Origin: Nocardia sp. BSTN01
GTDB taxonomy: Bacteria; Actinomycetota; Actinomycetes; Mycobacteriales; Mycobacteriaceae
Assembly (NCBI RefSeq): GCF_015354405.1
Contig: NZ_JADKYP010000019.1
Span: 48,494 to 112,493 of the forward strand
Direction of reading: 5' to 3'
DNA length: 64,000 nucleotides
Below the pieces are notes generated by a model. The model made no database searches. It saw nothing but the letters and a program-made list of their open reading frames with translations, and was not told where the DNA came from. The position numbers were made by a program, and so were the translations under genes. Numbering within the stretch: the stretch's first letter is position 1; the number at the start of each line of letters is the position of its first letter. Positions 1 through 15,247 of the stretch are shown piece after piece.

Positions 1-93
1 CGGACCGTCCGTCGCGAATTCGAGCAACGTCGTGGTTACCGATTGCTGAGGTCGAGATCACGTTCGCCCGGTCGGAGACTGCCTCACATTCCT

Positions 94-108
94 GTTAGGG
101 TTTCTAAC
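94..108. promoter_or_regulatory. Possible operator upstream of the MFS gene
   Basis: GTTAG and CTAAC arms are separated by five bases, 43 bases before the start of the transporter gene. The symmetry and spacing suit a dimeric repressor of the TetR or MarR kind. No regulator gene is visible because the window begins here. The arms are short, so chance is possible. Confidence 0.35.
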
Positions 109-151
109 CGGAGATTCACTCCACTTCCGTCTCGTGGGGAGGAAACCACCC

Positions 152-2461
152 GTGGCGCGCGTCAAATCCCGCCCGCACTACAACGTCGTCTTCGCGGTGC
201 TACTGCTCGGCATCTCGGCGTACGCATTGCTGCAGTCGATGGTCGTGCCGGTACTGGCCTTGCTGATTCCGGCCCTGCACACCACACAGAGCACCGCGAC
301 CTGGCTGATGACCGGCTATCTGCTCTCGGCCTCGGTGGCGACACCGATTCTCGGGCGGATCGGCGACAAGGTCGGCAAGGAACGCATGCTCGTCGTCACC
401 CTGGTCGCGCTGACGATCGGCTCGCTGATCGCGGCGCTGACCGAATCGGTCGGCGTGATGATCGTGGCGCGGGTGATCCAGGGCCTGGGCGGCGGCGTGA
501 TCCCGTTGGCGTTCGGCATCATTCGCGACGAATTCCCGGCGAAGAAACTGCACGGCGCGGTGGGCATCGCCTCCTCGCTGATCGCCGTCGGATCCGGGCT
601 GGGCCTGGTGCTCGCCGGCCCGATCGTCGAGCATCTCAACTACCACTGGCTGTTCTGGGTGCCGATGATCATCACCGCGATCGCGGCGGTGGCCGCGATC
701 ATGTTCGTGCCGGAGTCGCCGGTGCGCAGTCCGGGCAATATCAATTGGGGCGCGGCGATTCTGCTGTCGGCCTGGCTGGTGGCGCTGCTGCTGGCGGTGA
801 GCAAGGGCCCGTCGTGGGGCTGGGGCTCGGCGCTGACGCTGGGTCTGTTCGCGCTGGCCGTGCTGGCGGCGGCCGCCTGGATCGTGGTCGAGCTGAAATC
901 GACCACACCGCTGATCGATATGCGCACGATGCGGATTCCGGCCGTGTGGACGACGAATCTGGTGGCCGTGCTGACCGGCGCCGGAATGTACGCGATGATG
1001 ACCTTCCTGCCGCAGCTGCTGCAAACACCGAAATCGGTGGCGGGATACGGCCTGAGCGCCAGCATAACCCAATCCGGGCTGTACATGCTGCCGATGTCGG
1101 TAGCGATGTTCGTGATCGGCCTGTCGATCGGGCCGCTGGCGGCGCGCATCGGCCCCAAGGCGATCGTGCTGATCGGCAGCGTCATCGCCGTTCCGGCGTT
1201 CGTGATGCTCGCGGTCGGACACGACCACGGCTGGGAGATCTATCTGGCCGGTGCGCTGCTGGGTATCGGTATCGGACTGGCCTTCTCGTCGATGCCGGCC
1301 ATCATCGTCGCCGCGGTGCCGCCCGCTCAGACCGGTGCCGCCACCGGGATGAACGCCAACGTCCGCACCGTCGGCGGTGCGATCGGCAGCGCGGTCTCGG
1401 CCGTGCTGCTGACCTCGGGCGCCGCCACCGCGCACGGTCTGCCCGCGGATTCCGGATATTCCCGGGTCTTCTGGTTCCTGGCCGGGGTGTCCGTGCTCGC
1501 CGCGCTGGCGGCCCTGATCATTCCGTCGGTGCGCGCGCACGCGCCGCAGGCCGCCGCGGAGGAATCGGTCCTCGCGGAGCAGCCGGAATTCTCCAAACCG
1601 GAACTCGTCGCCGCGCACGAGGCTAATGCGGTGGTCGCCGGAATCGCCGGTCTGTCGGCGCCGCAGGCGGTGGATATGGCCGGCGACGACCGGGCGATCG
1701 GCGGCAGCATCCGCCGGGAGAACGGCGGTCCGGTGCCGGATGTGGCATTGACGCTGATCGACCAACGCGGACACCAGGTTTCGCGCGCCACGGGCGCATC
1801 CGACGGAAGTTACCGCCTCCCCGCCCCGGCACCCGGCAGTTATGTGCTGATCGCTTCCGCCGCCGCGCATCGCCCGGTCGCCGTCACCGTCGTCGTCGGC
1901 GCGGTGGCCCAGACCGTGGATCTGACGCTGCCGAGTTCCGGTGAGCTCACCGGGACCGTCCGCCGCGCCGGCGATGGGAAACCCGTTGCGGGAGCGACGG
2001 TTACGCTCACCGATCCGCGCGGGGAGGTGATCGGGGCGGCGGTCACCGGTGGCGACGGCGGCTACCGCTGCGGCGGCGTCGCGTCGGGCACCCACACCCT
2101 CGTCGTGGTCGCCGATCGGATGCACCCCACCGCCGTCACGCTCACCATCCCCGACAGCGGACTGCTGCACCACGATGTCGACCTGGAACCGATGGCGACC
2201 TTGGCCGGAGCCGTGGAAGCACACGGCAAGGCCGTCGCCAACGCGGAGGTGACCGTCCTGGACGCGAGTGGTGACCGGATCTCCACCGCCCGCACCGACG
2301 ACAACGGCCGTTATGTGGTCTCCGACCTCCCGGCCGGTCACTACACCGTGGTGGCGCGCGGATATCCCTCGGTGAGCAGCACCGTCACCGTCGGCGCGGG
2401 CCGGATCACCCACGACGTGGAGCTCGGCTACGACGAGTCGGCCTCCGTGGGCTGCGGCTGA
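152..2461 (+). CDS. MFS (DHA2/EmrB-type) transporter fused to three carboxypeptidase-regulatory-like repeats
   Basis: A proton-driven drug or metabolite exporter of the inner membrane. The first 500 or so residues are a multi-helix MFS domain with the family loop GRIGDKVGKERML between helices 2 and 3 and many hydrophobic segments. The last 250 or so residues hold three beta-sandwich repeats of about 80 residues, each with the pattern G-x-V..PV..A.VTL.D..G......T..DG.Y. This resembles carboxypeptidase-regulatory-like (CNA-B/PF13620-type) domains. I chose GTG at 152 because GGGGAGGA lies eight bases upstream; an in-frame GTG at 134 would overlap that site. The repeats could bind cell-wall material or a partner, but that is inference. 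Transporter call sure, substrate unknown. Confidence 0.88.
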   Translation: MARVKSRPHYNVVFAVLLLGISAYALLQSMVVPVLALLIPALHTTQSTATWLMTGYLLSASVATPILGRIGDKVGKERMLVVTLVALTIGSLIAALTESVGVMIVARVIQGLGGGVIPLAFGIIRDEFPAKKLHGAVGIASSLIAVGSGLGLVLAGPIVEHLNYHWLFWVPMIITAIAAVAAIMFVPESPVRSPGNINWGAAILLSAWLVALLLAVSKGPSWGWGSALTLGLFALAVLAAAAWIVVELKSTTPLIDMRTMRIPAVWTTNLVAVLTGAGMYAMMTFLPQLLQTPKSVAGYGLSASITQSGLYMLPMSVAMFVIGLSIGPLAARIGPKAIVLIGSVIAVPAFVMLAVGHDHGWEIYLAGALLGIGIGLAFSSMPAIIVAAVPPAQTGAATGMNANVRTVGGAIGSAVSAVLLTSGAATAHGLPADSGYSRVFWFLAGVSVLAALAALIIPSVRAHAPQAAAEESVLAEQPEFSKPELVAAHEANAVVAGIAGLSAPQAVDMAGDDRAIGGSIRRENGGPVPDVALTLIDQRGHQVSRATGASDGSYRLPAPAPGSYVLIASAAAHRPVAVTVVVGAVAQTVDLTLPSSGELTGTVRRAGDGKPVAGATVTLTDPRGEVIGAAVTGGDGGYRCGGVASGTHTLVVVADRMHPTAVTLTIPDSGLLHHDVDLEPMATLAGAVEAHGKAVANAEVTVLDASGDRISTARTDDNGRYVVSDLPAGHYTVVARGYPSVSSTVTVGAGRITHDVELGYDESASVGCG

Positions 2462-2462
2462 A

Positions 2463-2869
2463 TCAGGCCTCGATCTGCGGGTGCAGCCGGTTCACCGACC
2501 ACACTCGTCGTCTGCGGACGACGAGTGTGGTCGCCCCCAGGATGAGGACGAGGAATCCGGCCGGCACGACCAGGTCGCGGACGAGGTTGCCGGTGAGTCC
2601 GCCGGAGATGCCGACGCGCAGACCGTCGACGACCGCTCGGTGACGATATCGCCGACGCGCAGTTCGTCGTCGAGGCCGACCGCCGGCTCCGCCCGCGCCA
2701 TCCGCCCGGCCGGCGCCGGCAGCAGCGAGGTGCGCCCGGATCCCGAGCGCCCGGCAACGACACCGAGCTGTCCGGCCGCGAGTTCCACCGACACTCCGGC
2801 GAACGCGCATCCCCGTGCTCCGCGAGCCGTGATGCCGCGCGCGATGATCTCTACACCGTGGAAAGCCAT
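2463..2869 (-). pseudogene. Decayed ABC transporter: ATPase N-terminus joined to a permease-like C-terminus
   Basis: Reading leftward from ATG at 2869, the first 75 or so residues look like the start of an ABC ATP-binding protein. They include a Walker A-like GRSGSGRTSLL, followed directly by a segment that should lie much further along (VGLDDELRVGDIVTE). Around 2630-2640 the protein-like signal shifts to another frame. That frame encodes a hydrophobic helix (LVVPAGFLVLILGATTLVV) and a basic tail ending at 2463, like the C-terminus of an integral membrane permease. An intact ATPase would need about 200 residues or more, with Walker B and signature motifs, and none are present. I read this as an ATPase-permease gene pair collapsed by internal deletions. 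The exact permease family is uncertain. Confidence 0.6.
2497..2532. terminator. Perfect 16-bp inverted repeat, likely bidirectional terminator
   Basis: Two perfect 16-base arms (GACCACACTCGTCGTC and its complement) enclose the loop TGCG. The repeat begins 35 bases after the MFS stop codon, in the convergent gap with the decayed gene on the other strand. The very stable GC stem would form in either transcript. There is no clear T-run, which is common for actinobacterial terminators. The repeat also lies inside the residual coding sequence of the pseudogene. Confidence 0.6.
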
Positions 2870-2924
2870 GGGGCCGAGACCAACCCGTGCGCCCCGGTCC
2901 CCGTCCGCAGCGACATCCCGCCGT

Positions 2925-3089
2925 TCAGCCCAGCACCACGAACAGCACCACGATGACGATCAGCACGATGACCATGGTGACCACCAGCAGGATCGGGCTC
3001 TTGCGGTTGGTGACCGGCGAGTCGCTCAGCGAGACGTCCTCGCGCTCGGGATTCGCGGGCCGGTTCTGGTCGTCGAACCGTTCGGACAT
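2925..3089 (-). CDS. Small single-helix membrane protein (54 aa)
   Basis: ATG at 3089 is preceded by GGAGGTG five bases upstream, a strong ribosome site. The first 30 residues are polar and charged (MSERFDDQNRPANPEREDV). They are followed by SPILLVVTMVIVLIVIVVLF, a single uninterrupted transmembrane helix running nearly to the C-terminus. This topology puts a short disordered N-terminus in the cytoplasm. Similar tiny proteins of unknown role are common in actinomycetes. It lies between the decayed ABC gene and the PAS-ANTAR gene, all on the same strand, but nothing shows a functional link. Confidence 0.7.
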   Translation of the reverse strand: MSERFDDQNRPANPEREDVSLSDSPVTNRKSPILLVVTMVIVLIVIVVLFVVLG

Positions 3090-3155
3090 CGAGCACCTCC
3101 GGATCTGCGGGCGGTCGCTGCGTAATACCCGGGCGGTGCGTCGGCAAACTCGCCG

Positions 3156-3860
3156 CTAGTCGCCGACCTTCGGCCCCGGGATACGGGTGTGCACGGTGAG
3201 CAGCAGGTGGTCGAAGGCGGTGATGGTTTCCGGCGCCGGTGGTGCGACCAGGGGAAGTTCCTCGATGATCTGGGCGGCGAGGTCGCGCAGTTTGGTGTTG
3301 GTCTCCTGCGACCGCCACGCCAGCACCTTGAAGGCCTGCCGGGCGTTGATGCGGTACATGCGCATCAGCACGCCCTTGGCCTGTTCGATCACCGCGCGGT
3401 TCTCGATCACGTCGGGCAGGGTGGCCGAGAGGGTTTCGCGCTCGTTCTCGGCCAGGGTGTCGGTGAGGTCGATGTAGAAGCCGGCCGTGGCGGCGACCTG
3501 CCCGGCGTCGTCGTAGATCCGGTCGGCGACGACCATCACGTTGTGCACGCCGCCCGTGGTGTCGACGAACCGATGTCTGCTGGAGAAGGATTCACCCAGC
3601 TCGATGGCCCGAGCGATGGTCTTGGCGACCTCTTCGCGGTCGTCCGGATGTTTGTGCGCGAGCAGCAGTTCCGTGGTCGGGACGACGCCGCCGGGGGCAT
3701 ACCCGTGCATCCGGTACACCTCCTCCGACCATTCCCAGCGGCGGGTGGCGAACCAGAACCGGAACGATCCCACCTGCGGCATCCGGCCGGCGGGGACCGG
3801 GGTGGTCTCAGGTGTCGCGTTGTCGCGAATCGGGTCGTCGGTTCTATGCACAAGCATCAT
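3156..3860 (-). CDS. PAS and ANTAR domain regulator
   Basis: A predicted cytoplasmic sensor that would bind nascent RNA to prevent premature termination. Residues about 25-130 form a PAS_3-type fold (FWFATRRWEWSEEVYRMHGY, then HPDDREEV, ending FYIDLTD). Residues about 145-205 match the ANTAR three-helix domain, with the motif IEQAKGVLMRMY followed by the helix holding RINARQAFKVL. This arrangement is frequent in mycobacteria and Nocardia, where many paralogs exist. Two adjacent ATG codons (3860 and 3857) are possible starts, and the site upstream of them is weak. A much longer reading frame upstream has no PAS-like content and was not used. The ligand of the PAS domain is unknown. Confidence 0.85.
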   Translation of the reverse strand: MMLVHRTDDPIRDNATPETTPVPAGRMPQVGSFRFWFATRRWEWSEEVYRMHGYAPGGVVPTTELLLAHKHPDDREEVAKTIARAIELGESFSSRHRFVDTTGGVHNVMVVADRIYDDAGQVAATAGFYIDLTDTLAENERETLSATLPDVIENRAVIEQAKGVLMRMYRINARQAFKVLAWRSQETNTKLRDLAAQIIEELPLVAPPAPETITAFDHLLLTVHTRIPGPKVGD

Positions 3861-3969
3861 TATGTTCGCCCGGCAGAACCGCTGCCGTGGTTCGAACGCA
3901 CAGTGGACTGAACCGTTCGTTTTCCGTCCTGAGGCTGCCCTGTCTCGGAAATATGCCCCGGTGCAGTGC

Positions 3970-4917
3970 TCAGCCGGCGAGGGCCGCGCCGGGTGAGCGT
4001 CCGTAGTGGCGGCGGTAGAGCGCGGCGAAGCGACCGGGATGGCCGAAACCCCACGTGGTGGCAATGGCCGCGACGCTGTCGCCGTCGTCGGCACTGCCCG
4101 CGATCAGGTCTTCGTGGGCTCCCCGCAGCCGCATGCGCTTCAGATATGCGGTCGGCGTGGTGTCGAGGTGCCGGCGGAAGGCGATCTGCAGCGCCCGCAC
4201 GGTCACATAGGCCGCCGCGGCGATATCGACGACGGAGATGTCCTCGCGGATATGGGCCTCCATATAGGCCACCGCGCGCCGCACGGTCAGCGGATGCGCG
4301 TCCCTGCGATCGACGGGCGTCGCCTCGAGGCCCGCCGTGTTCGGAAAGGCGTACAGCACGGTCGCGGCGAGATACTGCGATGCCGTGGCCGCCACCAGCG
4401 GCGGCACCTCACCGTCGTAGGAGGCGGCGAGTTGTTGCATATGTGAGAGCACCGCGGTGAGCCGATGGCCCGCCTCCGGGGTGACGGTGCGGTGGCTCGC
4501 GAGCGCGACCTGGTCGGTATCGGGCCGATCGGCCGAGGCGACCCGGTTCAGCAGCGCCGGGTCGAACATCGTGATCGTGTAGCGGGCCTGATGGATGACG
4601 CCGGAATACGGCAGCTCCGGCGGGGTCAGAATGCCGACCTCACCCGGCCCGAACGTATCGGTGCCCACATCGACGTAGTTCTCCTCGACCCAGCCGGATT
4701 CGACACCGACCAGGCAGACCTTGTGCAACGGATCGGCGTCGTAGCTCATGTCGAAGCCGAGTTCGAGCCGGTCCAGACTCACCCCGCCCAGCATGTCGCG
4801 CGCGATCCGGCTGCGGACCGGGACCTCGGTGGCGTTGCCGATCTCCATGGTCGTGTAGTTCCGATTCAGGAACTGCTCGGTGGCAGCCAAGCTGTCGCTG
4901 TCGAACTCTACTGTCAT
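3970..4917 (-). CDS. AraC-family transcriptional regulator
   Basis: A 315-residue DNA-binding protein. The N-terminal 200 residues resemble the cupin-like ligand or oligomerisation domain of AraC-type activators of the AraC-binding-like family. The last 105 residues hold the double helix-turn-helix, with first recognition helix region ISVVDIAAAAYVTVRALQIA and second SVAAIATTWGFGHPGRFAA ending in the characteristic YRRHYGRSPG. ATG at 4917 has GGAGGATC upstream. The target and inducer are unknown; genes of this type often control nearby catabolic genes, but neither neighbour is an obvious target. Confidence 0.9.
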   Translation of the reverse strand: MTVEFDSDSLAATEQFLNRNYTTMEIGNATEVPVRSRIARDMLGGVSLDRLELGFDMSYDADPLHKVCLVGVESGWVEENYVDVGTDTFGPGEVGILTPPELPYSGVIHQARYTITMFDPALLNRVASADRPDTDQVALASHRTVTPEAGHRLTAVLSHMQQLAASYDGEVPPLVAATASQYLAATVLYAFPNTAGLEATPVDRRDAHPLTVRRAVAYMEAHIREDISVVDIAAAAYVTVRALQIAFRRHLDTTPTAYLKRMRLRGAHEDLIAGSADDGDSVAAIATTWGFGHPGRFAALYRRHYGRSPGAALAG

Positions 4918-5090
4918 CGGTGGGTGATCCTCCGCTGTGCCACTGCCGCCGCTCCGGGCACTGTCGCCTGGTCCAGCCCGCGCCGTGCGGACTTCGAAGC
5001 CTACTTGTCCATAGTGTGGCGGCGGCCCGCGTCGTGTCAGCCGGTGGTGACATGATTCTCGAGGCGGTAACGAATACGCGCCGGAAACGA

Positions 5091-5759
5091 TCAGAGAAGG
5101 GACGCCAGCGGGCTGCGGTCCAGGTCACGGCGCAGGTGCGCGACGTCGTCACAGACGAACGCCGCGCCGTCGGCCTCCAATTCGCCGCGGGAGATGCCGC
5201 CGCTCAGGACACCGATCGCCGCCACGCCGAGTTTCGTGCAGGCGCGCATGTCCCAGACCGTATCGCCGACGAACACCGCGCGCCGCGGCGTGACACCGGC
5301 CCGGTCGAGGGCCACCTGGACGATGGTCGGATCCGGTTTGGCCGTCTCCACGTCTTCGGCGCCGGTTACCGCGTACAACACCGACTCGCTGTCGAGCAGG
5401 TCGCGCAGCCGGGCCAATTCGTCCGGCGGCGCCGACGTGGCGAGGACGACGCGCAGGCCCGCGTCGTGCAGATGGCGCAGAATCTCGCGGGCGCCGGGCA
5501 GCAGAGTGAGTTCGACGGCGCGCTCGAGGTAGTAGCTGCTGTGCAGGTCGCTGGCGGTATCGGCGGTCTCGCTGTCGAGTTCGGGGGCGAGGGTGCGCAG
5601 CAGTTCGTCGCCGTCCATGCCGATACTGCGGTGGATCCGCCAGATCGGAACGTCCGCGTCGACCTCGCGGAAGGCCCGATGCCAGGTCACGGCGTGCAGA
5701 TAGTTGGAGTCGACGAGCGTGCCGTCGATATCGAAGAGGACGGCTGCGGGTTCGGGCAC
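5091..5759 (-). CDS. HAD-superfamily hydrolase, phosphoglycolate-phosphatase-like
   Basis: A soluble Mg-dependent phosphatase of 222 residues. Motif I is VLFDIDGTLVDSN near residue 8, with nucleophile Asp and acid-base Asp. Motif II is LATSAPP near 125, the Lys is in TAKPDPT near 160, and motif IV is FVGDTVWDMRA near 180. The helical cap between motifs I and II is of the C1 type found in beta-phosphoglucomutase and phosphoglycolate phosphatase. The GTG start at 5759 follows AAGGAG by about five bases. The substrate cannot be told from sequence. Confidence 0.88.
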   Translation of the reverse strand: MPEPAAVLFDIDGTLVDSNYLHAVTWHRAFREVDADVPIWRIHRSIGMDGDELLRTLAPELDSETADTASDLHSSYYLERAVELTLLPGAREILRHLHDAGLRVVLATSAPPDELARLRDLLDSESVLYAVTGAEDVETAKPDPTIVQVALDRAGVTPRRAVFVGDTVWDMRACTKLGVAAIGVLSGGISRGELEADGAAFVCDDVAHLRRDLDRSPLASLL

Positions 5760-6009
5760 GGCATCTCCTTCTGGTACGAGCCTGCACGACGCGCCATTCG
5801 AGAGCAGACGCCACTGTACCGAGCGGATGACGGTGCGGCGGCGAACATCCCCGCCGGAGTCGCCATACGTTCACTGTCGACGCATCACGAACCCGTCGGC
5901 TCGACGATCGAGGAAGGCGGTGTCTTCGGTGGGACCACGTGATTCGCCCAGATCGTCCCGCGCCGGCGGTGTATCAGGCATGGATCGCGCCGGCGGCCCG
6001 CACGCGGTG

Positions 6010-8229
6010 TCACCGGGTGCCGGCCGCCGCCGCGGGCGTGTTCTCCGTGCGCACGAACGACTCTGTCCGGTCGCCGTTTTCGTGTTCCCCGGCCGTCACC
6101 GGAACGCGGCGCAACCAGCGCGGTGCCCACCAGCAGACGTCGCCGAGCAGGCGCATCGTCGCCGGAACCAGCAGCACCCGCAGAATCGTGGCGTCGATGA
6201 GCAGGGCGGCGACCATGCCGAAGGCGATGTACTGCATCATCACCAGATCCGAGAGCGCGAAGGCGCCGGTGACGACAAGCAGGACCAGGGCGGCGGCGGT
6301 GATGATGCGCCCGGTGTGGGCGACACCGGCGCGAATCGCCGCGCGGGTGGACGCGCCCGCGGCCCGCGCCTCGACCATGCGTGAGAGCAGGAATATCTCG
6401 TAGTCGGTGGACAACCCATAGATGACCGACACGATCACCACCAGCACCAGTGCCATGATCGGCTGTGAGGTGAAGCCGAGCGGCCCGGCGCCGTGCCCGT
6501 CGATGAAGATCCAGGTGAGGATTCCGACCGTGGACCCGAGCCCGAGCAGATTCAACGCGGCCGCCTTCAACGGCAGCACCAGTGAGCGGAAACTCCATGC
6601 CATCAGGGCGGTGGTGGCGAGGAAGACGAGGGCGACCACCAGTGGTATCCGGTCGACGAGTGCGTCGATACTGTCCTTCTCGATGGCGGGCTGACCGCCG
6701 ACGAGCAGGGTGGTGCCCTTCGGCAGTGGTATCGAGCGCAGGTAATCGATCGCCGCATCCTTGTCGGCCGTGGACGTGAGCACCGTCTGCGTGGTGAACA
6801 CGCTGGACTGCGCGGGCCGCTGCAGCCAGGCCGGGAAGGGCGCCGCGAGACCCGGGGCGTGGCCGGCCTCGGCGAGTACGGTCTCCTTGGCGACGGGGTC
6901 GTAGGTGATCAGCACCAGATCGATCGGGTTGATGCGGCGCAGCGGGAAGATCGCGTCGAAGTGCTGCTGCGCCAGTCGGGTCGGATGATTCGGTGGCAGG
7001 AAGCGTTCGTTGATGGCGCCGAAGGCCAGGTCCCGGATCGGCGCGATCAGCACCAGCAGTCCGATGATCACCGAAACCGCCACGAACAGCGGCCTTGTCA
7101 TCACGCGGTCGGCGATCCGTCCCCAGAGATTGTCCGGAACCCGGCCCGGCGGTGTGGTCCGGCGGAACCAGGACACGCCGAAGCGGTCCACCCGGTGGCC
7201 GAGCACCGCCAGCATCGCGGGCAGCAAGGTGATCGAAGTGAACGCGGCCAGCGAGATGGTGATGATGGCGCCGTAGGCGAACGAACGCAGAAAGCCCTGC
7301 GGGAACGCCAGAATTGCGGCGGCGGCCACGGCCACGATGGTGGCCGAGAACACCACGGTGTGGCCCGCGGTCGCCACGGAACGCCGCACCGCGTCGTCGA
7401 CGTCACGACCGTCGGCGAGTTCGTCGCGGAACCGGCTCAGCACGAACAGCCCGTAATCGATGGCCAACCCCAGCCCGACCATCGAAACCACCGGCGAGAC
7501 GAAGGAATTGACCTCGGTGACGGTGGTCAGCAGCCGGATGAGGCCCCAGGCGCCGAGCACGGTGAGCCCGCCGACGATCAACGGCAGCGCCGCGGCCACC
7601 ACCCCGCCGAAGAGGAAGAACAGCAGCACCGCCACCGCGGGAATCGCGAACAGCTCCATGCGCTGCTGATCGTGGGCCATGGTGTCGTTCAGCGCGCCGA
7701 CCACCGCCTGCCCGCCGGCGACCTCCATATCGACGCCGGGAACGTCGAAGGCGTGCGCGACGGCTCGGAAGTTGCGCATCTGCTCGGTGGGGTTGTCGCC
7801 GTGGATGGCGATGGAGGCGAAGGCGTGCTGACGGTCCGCGGAGCCGAACATATCCGGAAGCGCCACACCCGTTGTGGTGGGCCAATATGCGGCGTTTACG
7901 CGATCGATTTGCTGGGGGAACCGCTTCGGCAGACTGTCGAGGCTCGCGACGATCGGCGCGGCGAAGGCCGGATCGTCGATCGTCGTTCCGGGCGGGGCGT
8001 GATACAGCACGACCACATCGGCGCTGTGGTCGCGTCCGAAGATCTCCTCGTGCACGTGCGCGGCTCGCACCGATTCCGAGGACGGATCGTCCCAGCCGCT
8101 GGAGCTCAGATGTTCGCCGAGGCCGAGCCCGTACCAGCCGAGGGCGAGCAGGCCGGCCACCAGCACGCCGATCACCGTGAACCGCCGGCGCAGCACGAGA
8201 TCGGCCCAGTGATTCGATTCGGCGGACAA
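6010..8229 (-). CDS. MMPL-family (RND) lipid transporter
   Basis: An integral membrane protein of 739 residues with the RND layout: one N-terminal helix (VIGVLVAGLLALGWYGL), a large periplasmic domain, five helices, then a second copy of the same arrangement. Charged residues within helices (GLAIDYGLFVLSRFRDEL in the first half and YGLSTDYEIFLLSRMVE in the second) match the proton-relay DY motifs of MmpL proteins. It is shorter than mycobacterial MmpL proteins of about 950 residues. TTG at 8229 is taken as start because GGAG lies seven bases upstream. It is divergent from the large polyketide synthase, which suggests export of that enzyme's lipid product. mmpL-pks-papA neighbourhoods are known for sulfolipid and polyacyltrehalose in mycobacteria; linking this pair is inference. 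Confidence 0.9.
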   Translation of the reverse strand: MSAESNHWADLVLRRRFTVIGVLVAGLLALGWYGLGLGEHLSSSGWDDPSSESVRAAHVHEEIFGRDHSADVVVLYHAPPGTTIDDPAFAAPIVASLDSLPKRFPQQIDRVNAAYWPTTTGVALPDMFGSADRQHAFASIAIHGDNPTEQMRNFRAVAHAFDVPGVDMEVAGGQAVVGALNDTMAHDQQRMELFAIPAVAVLLFFLFGGVVAAALPLIVGGLTVLGAWGLIRLLTTVTEVNSFVSPVVSMVGLGLAIDYGLFVLSRFRDELADGRDVDDAVRRSVATAGHTVVFSATIVAVAAAAILAFPQGFLRSFAYGAIITISLAAFTSITLLPAMLAVLGHRVDRFGVSWFRRTTPPGRVPDNLWGRIADRVMTRPLFVAVSVIIGLLVLIAPIRDLAFGAINERFLPPNHPTRLAQQHFDAIFPLRRINPIDLVLITYDPVAKETVLAEAGHAPGLAAPFPAWLQRPAQSSVFTTQTVLTSTADKDAAIDYLRSIPLPKGTTLLVGGQPAIEKDSIDALVDRIPLVVALVFLATTALMAWSFRSLVLPLKAAALNLLGLGSTVGILTWIFIDGHGAGPLGFTSQPIMALVLVVIVSVIYGLSTDYEIFLLSRMVEARAAGASTRAAIRAGVAHTGRIITAAALVLLVVTGAFALSDLVMMQYIAFGMVAALLIDATILRVLLVPATMRLLGDVCWWAPRWLRRVPVTAGEHENGDRTESFVRTENTPAAAAGTR

Positions 8230-8772
8230 ATGCCGGCTCCCAACTGTTTGCGCGGATCGGTTCGGCTGTCGTTTCGCGACGCTCGTCGCGAGACCGGGCC
8301 TGCGGTTTCGGCGGAATTTCCGGAAATTAACCGCCGCGTTGTCGTGGGGACGGCCGACAGCTGCCCCGGGGAAATGAGCGTTCGAGGAAAGATAGGACGC
8401 TTTGCGCGCGAACTCGGCCGGCGTACAGCGATTTTCCGACGGATCATAATCGCGGTGCGCCAGTCTTGTGAGCGGTGAGCAAAGCCCGCTGTCAGGCCAG
8501 GCTGTAGCGCCGAAATTGTACCGAATATCGTTGCGTCCTAATGGTTTCAGAGACCGATCGGTCGGCGTGGAACATTTCGGGACGACGGCTGGGCGGGTTC
8601 ACAAAATCGCCCCACGCGGTTGGTTGGAGGGTCCAAAAGTGGAGTGAATCTCTTCCATCTCCGATCACGGTCAATAGCGTGGGCGCCATCGGTCAATGCC
8701 CAGGACCGCAGAGAGACGAGTGAGTCGCCGAGACCAGCCGGTGGGCTCTGAACGCGAGACCGGAGGATATTC
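8230..8772. other. Divergent promoter region between mmpL and pks
   Basis: About 540 bases with no convincing gene. This must hold the promoters for both the transporter and the synthase operon. It includes a perfect palindrome listed separately and an A/T-richer patch around 8500-8530. A strong GGAGGA lies just ahead of the GTG start of the synthase. Confidence 0.6.
8552..8563. promoter_or_regulatory. Perfect palindrome GACCGATCGGTC, candidate operator
   Basis: A 12-base perfect palindrome 210 bases before the synthase start. The ACCGNNCGGT core is a common shape for TetR-type operators in actinobacteria. No TetR gene lies next to this locus, so a distant regulator would be needed. Palindromes of this size occur by chance in GC-rich DNA. 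Confidence 0.35.
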
Positions 8773-15216
<6,444 letters not shown>

Positions 15217-15247
15217 TGGCCCGCCGTTTCGCTGTCCGCCGGTGGAA

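Noticed and set aside
200-2413. Open frame of 737 codons antisense to the MFS gene
   Set aside because: His/Arg/Asp-rich low-information translation; the sense strand encodes a clear transporter.
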